Shown piece by piece: positions 26,301 through 31,330 of a stretch of DNA of 31,330 nt. How positions within the stretch are numbered: the first letter of the stretch is position 1; each line of letters starts with the position of its first letter. A program made the position numbers and the translations under genes. The stretch lies in the NCBI GenBank assembly GCA_004431415.1, contig QPMI01000311.1, positions 1 to 31,330 of the forward strand, in the 5' to 3' direction. The notes beneath the pieces were generated by a model. It searched no databases. It saw nothing but the letters and a program-made list of their open reading frames with translations, and was not told the origin of the DNA. This DNA comes from Cyanophora paradoxa (Eukaryota; Glaucocystophyceae; Cyanophorales; Cyanophoraceae).

Positions 26301-29300
26301 CATCTGCCTAAGGCTAGCGCCTTGTGCATATTCCCCCAGAGAGATTTGGGGCGCATCCTTCTTCTATTTTGTGGCAGATCAGAAACCTGGGGCCTTCGAC
26401 TGAGTGACTTGCTGGTGGGTGGGTCATCTGCCTAAGGCTAGCGCCTTGTGCATATTCCCACAGAGAGATTTCGGATGCATCTTTCTCCTATTAAGTGGGG
26501 GATCGGATACCTGGGCCTTTGACTGAGTGGCTTGCTGGTAGATGAGTTCATCTTCCTTATGCTAGCGCCTTGTGCATATTCCCCCAGAGAGATTTCGGAT
26601 GCATCTTTTTCCTATTTAGTGGCGGATCGGAAACCTGGGGCCTTTGACTGAGTGATTAGCTGGTGGGTGGGTTCATCTTCCTAAGGCTAGCGCCTTGTGC
26701 ATATTCCCTTCCAGAGAGATTTGGGGTGCATCTTTCTTGTATTTGCTGGCGACTTGCTAGCGCCTTGTTCATTTTCCCCCAGAGAAATTTGGGGTGCATT
26801 TGTCTTCAATTTTGTGGTGGATCTGAAACCTGCGGCCTTCAACTGATTGCCTTGCTGGTGGGTGGGTTCATCTTCCTAAGGCTAGCGCCTTGTGCATATT
26901 CCCCGGAGAGATTTGGGAAGCATCCATTGTCTTTTTTTTGACAGATCAGAAACCTGGGGCCTCCGACTGAGTGACTTGCTGTTGGGTGGGTTCATCTGCC
27001 TAAGGCTAGCGCCCTGTGCATATTCCCCCAGAGAGATGAGGAGTGCATCCTTCTTCTATTTTGTGGCAGATCAGAAACCTGGGGCCTTTGACTGAGTGGC
27101 TTGCTGGTGGGTGGGTTCATCTTTCTAAGGCTAGCACCTTGTGCATATTCCCCCAGAGAGATTTGGGGTGCATCTTTCTTGTATTTTCTGGCGACTTGCT
27201 AGCGCCTTGTGCATATTCCCCCAGAGAGATTTGGGGTGCATCTTTCTTCTTTTTTGTCACAGATCGGAAACCTGCGGCCTTCGACTGATTGACTTGCTGG
27301 TGGGTGGGTTCATCTTCCTAAGGCTAGCGCCTTGTGCATATTCCCCCAGAGAGATTTGAGAAGCATCCATCTTCTTTTATTTGACAGATCAGAAACCTGG
27401 GGCCTCCAACTGAGTGATTTGCCAGTGGGTAGGCCATCTGCCTTAGGCTAGCGCCTTGTGCATATTCCCCCAGAGAGATTTGGGGTGCATCCTTCTTCTA
27501 TTTTTTGGCAGATAGGAAACCTGGGGCCTTTGACTGAGTGGCTTGCTGGTGGGTGGGTTCATCTTCCTAAGGCCAGCGCCTTGTGCATATTGCCCCAGAG
27601 AGATTTGGGGTGCATCTTTCTTCTTTTTGTCACAGATCAGAAACCTGCGGCCTTCGACTGAGTGATTTGCCAGTGGGTAGGCCATCTGCCTAAGGCTAGC
27701 GCCTTGTGCATATTCCCCCAGAGAGATTTGGGGTGCATCTTTCTTGTATTTTCTGGCGACTTGCTAGCGCCTTGTGCATATTCCCCCAGAGAGATTTGGG
27801 GTGCATCTTTCTTCTATTTTGTGGCAGATCGGAAACCTGGGGCCTTCAACTGAGTGACTTGCTGGTGGGTGGGTCATCTGCCTAAGGCTAGCGCCTTGTG
27901 CATATTCCCCCAGAGAGATTTGGGGTGCATCCTTCTTCTATTTTGTGGCAGATCGGAAACCTGGGGCCTTTGACTGAGTGGCTTGCTGGTGGGTGGGTTC
28001 ATCTTCCTAAGGCCAGCGCCTTGTGCATATTGCCCCAGAGAGATTTGGGGTGCATCTTTCTTCTTTTTGTCACAGATCAGAAACCTGCGGCCTTCGACTG
28101 AGTGATTTGCCAGTGGGTAGGCCATCTGCCTAAGGCTAGCGCCTTGTGCATATTCCCCCAGAGAGATTTGGGGTGCATCTTTCTTGTATTTTCTGGCGAC
28201 TTGCTAGCGCCTTGTGCATATTCCCCCAGAGAGATTTGGGGTGCATCTTTCTTCTATTTTGTGGCAGATCGGAAACCTGGGGCCTTCAACTGAGTGACTT
28301 GCTGGTGGGTGGATCATCTGCCTAAGGCTAGCGCCTTGTGCATATTCCCCCAGAGAGATTTGGGGTGCATCCTTCTTCTATTTTTTGGCAGATAGGAAAC
28401 CTGGGGCCTTTGACTGAGTGGCTTGCTGGTGGGTGGGTTCATCTTCCTAAGGCCAGCGCCTTGTGCATATTGCCCCAGAGAGATTTGGGGTGCATCTTTC
28501 TTCTTTTTGTCACAGATCAGAAACCTGCGGCCTTCGACTGAGTGATTTGCCAGTGGGTAGGCCATCTGCCTAAGGCTAGCGCCTTGTGCATATTCCCCCA
28601 GAGAGATTTGGGGTGCATCTTTCTTGTATTTTCTGGCGCCTTGCTAGCGCCTTGTGCATATTCCCCCAGAGAGATTTGGGGTGCATCTTTCTTCTTTTTT
28701 GTCACAGATCAGAAACCTGCTGCCTTCGACTGATTGACTTGCTGGTGGGTGGGTTCATCTTCCTAAGGCTAGCGCCTTGTGCATATTCCCCCGGAGAGAT
28801 TTGGGAAGAATCCATCTTCTATTTCTTGACAGATCAGAAACCTGGGGCCTCCAACTGAGTGATTTGCCGGTGGGTAGGCCATCTGCCTAAGGCTAGCGCC
28901 TTGTGCATATTCCCCCAGAGAGATTTCGGAGGCATCTTTCTCCTATTTTGTGGGGGATCAGAAACCTGGGGCCTTTGACTGAGTGGCTTGCTGGTGGGTG
29001 AGTTCATCTTCCTAATGCTAGCGCCCTGTGCATATTCCCCCAGAGAGATTTGGGATGCATCCTTCTTCTATTTTGTAGCGGATCGGAAACCTGGGGCCTT
29101 TGACTGAGTGATTAGCTGGTGGGTGGGTTCATCTTCCTAAGGCTAGCGCCTTGTGCATATTCCCCCCCAGAGAGATTTGGGGTGCATCTTTCTTGTATTT
29201 TCTGGCGACTTGCTAGCGCCTTATTCATTTTCCCCCAGAGAAATTTGGGGTGCATTTGTCTTCAATTTTGTGGTGGATCCGAAACCTGCGGCCTTCAACT

Positions 29301-29551
29301 GATTGCCTTGCTGGTGGGTGGGTTCATCTTCCTAAGGCTAGCGCCTTGTGCATATTCCCCGGAGAGATTTGGGAAGCATCCATTGTCTATTTTTTGACAG
29401 ATCAGAAACCTGGGGCCTCCGACTGAGTTACTTGCTGTTGGGTGGGTTCATCTGCCTAAGGCTAGCGCCCTGTGCATATTCCCCCAGAGAGATTTGGGGT
29501 GCATCCTTCTTCTATTTTGTGGCAGATCAGAAACCTGGGGCCTTTGACTGA
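23346..29551 (+). repeat. Higher-order repeat: multi-monomer block of about 693 bp and length variants
   Basis: The variant marker CTTCAATTTTGTGGTGGATC occurs at 23346, 24163, 24856, 26113, 26804 and 29260. Spacings are 817, 693, 1257, 691 and 2456. Around each marker the neighbours come in the same order: GATTAGCTGG unit, shortened unit, marker unit, then the GGGAAGCATCCATTGTC unit. This shows that whole groups of monomers were amplified together. Confidence 0.82.
27458..28777 (+). repeat. Higher-order repeat: three tandem copies of a 440-bp unit
   Basis: Equivalent positions 27458, 27898 and 28338 (and 27662, 28102, 28542) are exactly 440 bp apart. Each copy has three full monomers plus one shortened one, including the rare GGCCAGCGCCTTGTG and TTTGCCAGTGGGTAGG variants. 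The third copy diverges near 28635. Confidence 0.88.
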
Positions 29552-31330
29552 GTGGCTTGCTGGTGGGTGGGTTCATCTTCCTAATGCTAGCGCCTTGTGC
29601 ATATTCCCCCAGAGAGATTTCGGATGCATCTTTCTCCTTTTTTGTGGCTGATCGGAAACCTGGAGCCTTCAACTGACTGACTTGCTGATGGGTGGGCCAT
29701 CTGCCTAAGGCTTACGCCTTATGCATGTTCCCCCAGAGAGATGAGGAGTGCATCCTTCTTCTATTTTGTGGCAGATCAGAAACCTGGGGCCTTTGACTGA
29801 GTGGCTTGCTGGTGGGTGGGTTCATCTTCCTAAGGCTAGCACCTTGTGCATATTACCCCAGAGAGATTTGGGGTGCATCTTTCTTCTTTTTGTCACAGAT
29901 CAGAAACCTGCGGCCTTCGACTGAGTGATTTGCTGGTGGGTGGGTCATCTGCCTAAGGCTAGCGCCTTGTGCATATTCCCCCAGAGAGATTTGGGGTGCA
30001 TCTTTCTTGTCTTTTCTGGCGACTTGCTAGCGCCTTGTGCATATTCCCCCAGAGAGATTTGGGGTGCATCTTTCTTCTTTTTTGTCACAGATCAGAAACC
30101 TGCGGCCTTCGACTGATTGACTTGCTGGTGGGTGGGTTCATCTTCCTAAGGCTAGCGCCTTGTGCATATTCCCCTGGAGAGATTGTAGAAGCATCCATCT
30201 TCTTTTTTTTGACAGATCAGAAACCTGGGGCCTCCAACTGAGTGATTTGCCAGTGGGTAGGCCATCTGCCTAAGGCTAGCGCCTTGTGCATATTCCCCCA
30301 GAGAGATTTGGGGTGCATCCTTCTTCTATTTTGTGGCAGATAGGAAACCTGGGGCCTTTGACTGAGTGGCTTGCTGGTGGGTGGGTTCATCTTCCTAAGG
30401 CCAGCGCCTTGTGCATATTGCCCCAGAGAGAGTTGGGGTGCATCTTTCTTCTTTTTGTCACAGATCAGAAACCTGCGGCCTTCGACTGAGTGATTTGCCA
30501 GTGGGTGGATCATCTGCCTACGGCTAGCGCCTTGTGCATATTCCCCCAGAGAGATTTGGGGTGCATCTTTCTTCTTTTTTGTCACAGATCAGAAACCTGC
30601 GGCCTTCGACTGATTGACTTGCTGGTGGGTGGGTTCATCTTCCTAAGGCTAGCGCCTTGTGCATATTCCCCTGGAGAGATTTGAGAAGCATCCATCTTCT
30701 TTTTTTTGACAGATCAGAAACCTGGGGCCTCCAACTGAGTGATTTGCCAGTGGGTAGGCCATCTGCCTAAGGCGAGCGCCTTGTGCATATTCCCCCAGAG
30801 AGATTTGGGGTGCATCATTCTTCTATTTTGTGGCAGATCGGAAACCTGGGGCATTTGACTGAGTGACTTGCTGGTGGCCTTTGACTGAGTGACTTGCTGG
30901 TGGGTGGGTCATCTGCCTAAGGCTAGCGCCTTGTGCATATTCCCCCAGAGAGATTTGGGGTGCATCTTTCTTCTTTTTTGTTGCAGATCGGAAACCTGGG
31001 GCCTTCGACTGAGTGACTTGCTTTTGGGAGGGTCATCTACCTAAGGCTAGCGCCTTGTGCATATTCCCCCAGAGAGATTTGGGGTGCATCTTTCTTCTAT
31101 TTTCTGGCAGATGAGAAACCAGGGGCCTATGACTGAGTGACTTGCTGGTGGGTGGGTCATCTGCCTAAGGCTAGCGCCTTGTGCATATTCCCCCAGAGAG
31201 ATTTGAAGTGCATCTTTCTTCTATTTTGTGGCAGATCGGAAACCTGGTGCTTTTGACTGAGTGACTTGCTGGTGGGTGGGTCATCTGCCTAAGGCTAGCG
31301 CCTTGTGCATATTCCCCCAGAGAGATTTGA

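Larger units (their letters stand above)
22032..31330 (+). repeat. Satellite family A, long tandem array to window edge
   Basis: About 9.3 kb of head-to-tail monomers. The period is 124 bp (GACTGAGTGACTTGCTGG starts at 31131 and 31255), so roughly 75 units judged by length. Each reads GTGACTTGCTGGTGGGTGGG, CATCTGCCTAAGGCTAGCGCC, TTGTGCATATTCCCCCAGAG, a variable middle and CGGAAACCTGGGGCC. Monomers fall into recurrent variants (TTTCGGATGCATC, GATGAGGAGTGCATCC, TTGGGAAGCATCC, GCATTTGTCTTCAATTTTG) and a shortened unit lacking ~52 bp, joined as TTCTGGCGACTTGCTAGCGCC in part. Because 124 is not a multiple of 3, frames break every one or two units; the many 60-90 codon frames are not genes. Confidence 0.95.

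Noticed and set aside
22032-31330. Many 60-90 codon frames repeating LRLAPCAYSP-like peptides, as a protein family
   Set aside because: They are translations of the 124-bp satellite, occur on both strands, and break because 124 is not a multiple of 3.
22032-31330. CRISPR-like array
   Set aside because: The repeats are contiguous 124-bp monomers without unique spacers, in a eukaryotic context with no cas genes.

Overview
The window is eukaryotic, repeat-rich DNA of roughly balanced base composition. It holds an APE-type LINE, at least three LTR-retrotransposon families, two interrelated satellite families and a single gene that looks host-derived: an intronless GT49 (LARGE/B4GAT1-like) glycosyltransferase. 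There are no operons, Shine-Dalgarno sites or bacterial genes. A protist or alga is plausible, but I cannot name the organism from the sequence. The intact pol frame reads with the standard code.

Layout: 1-4965 (minus) is a decayed LINE whose 3' end lies beyond the left edge. It has an RGG-rich ORF1 remnant, an APE endonuclease and a reverse transcriptase, broken by several in-frame stops and frameshifts. 4966-6480 is a ~205-bp satellite (family B) with a stretch of the ~124-bp satellite (family A) inside it and a solo LTR (6065-6276) inserted with a 4-bp target duplication. 6481-7168 (plus) is the 5' end of a gypsy-like element whose LTR carries two perfect heat-shock-element motifs around a TATA box, followed by a gag fragment. 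7136-9075 (minus) is a gag gene with its candidate 598-bp LTR. The same segment recurs almost unchanged at 10681-12404, at a constant offset of 3329 bp. 9076-10680 and 12405-13422 are satellite in switching orientations. 13423-14760 (plus) is a broken pol fragment with its 3' LTR. 15325-15674 is a further gag fragment. 15701-16795 (minus) is the GT49 gene. 16796-17884 is mostly unrecognised sequence with short LTR-like and satellite pieces. 18015-21449 (plus) is a long, uninterrupted Ty3/gypsy pol frame (RT, RNase H, integrase, GPF/Y motif) that lacks gag and a recognisable protease. A truncated short LTR follows at 21518-21643. From 21644 to the right edge is nearly 10 kb of family A satellite with higher-order repeat organisation.

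Functionally this reads as a satellite-rich, possibly pericentromeric or other heterochromatic locus where LTR elements and a LINE have nested. That role is inferred. The strongest points for follow-up are the heat-shock-type LTR promoter, the 14-bp near-palindrome conserved in both satellite families and hit by insertions, the higher-order repeats, the recent 1.7-kb duplication, and the lone GT49 gene among repeats.
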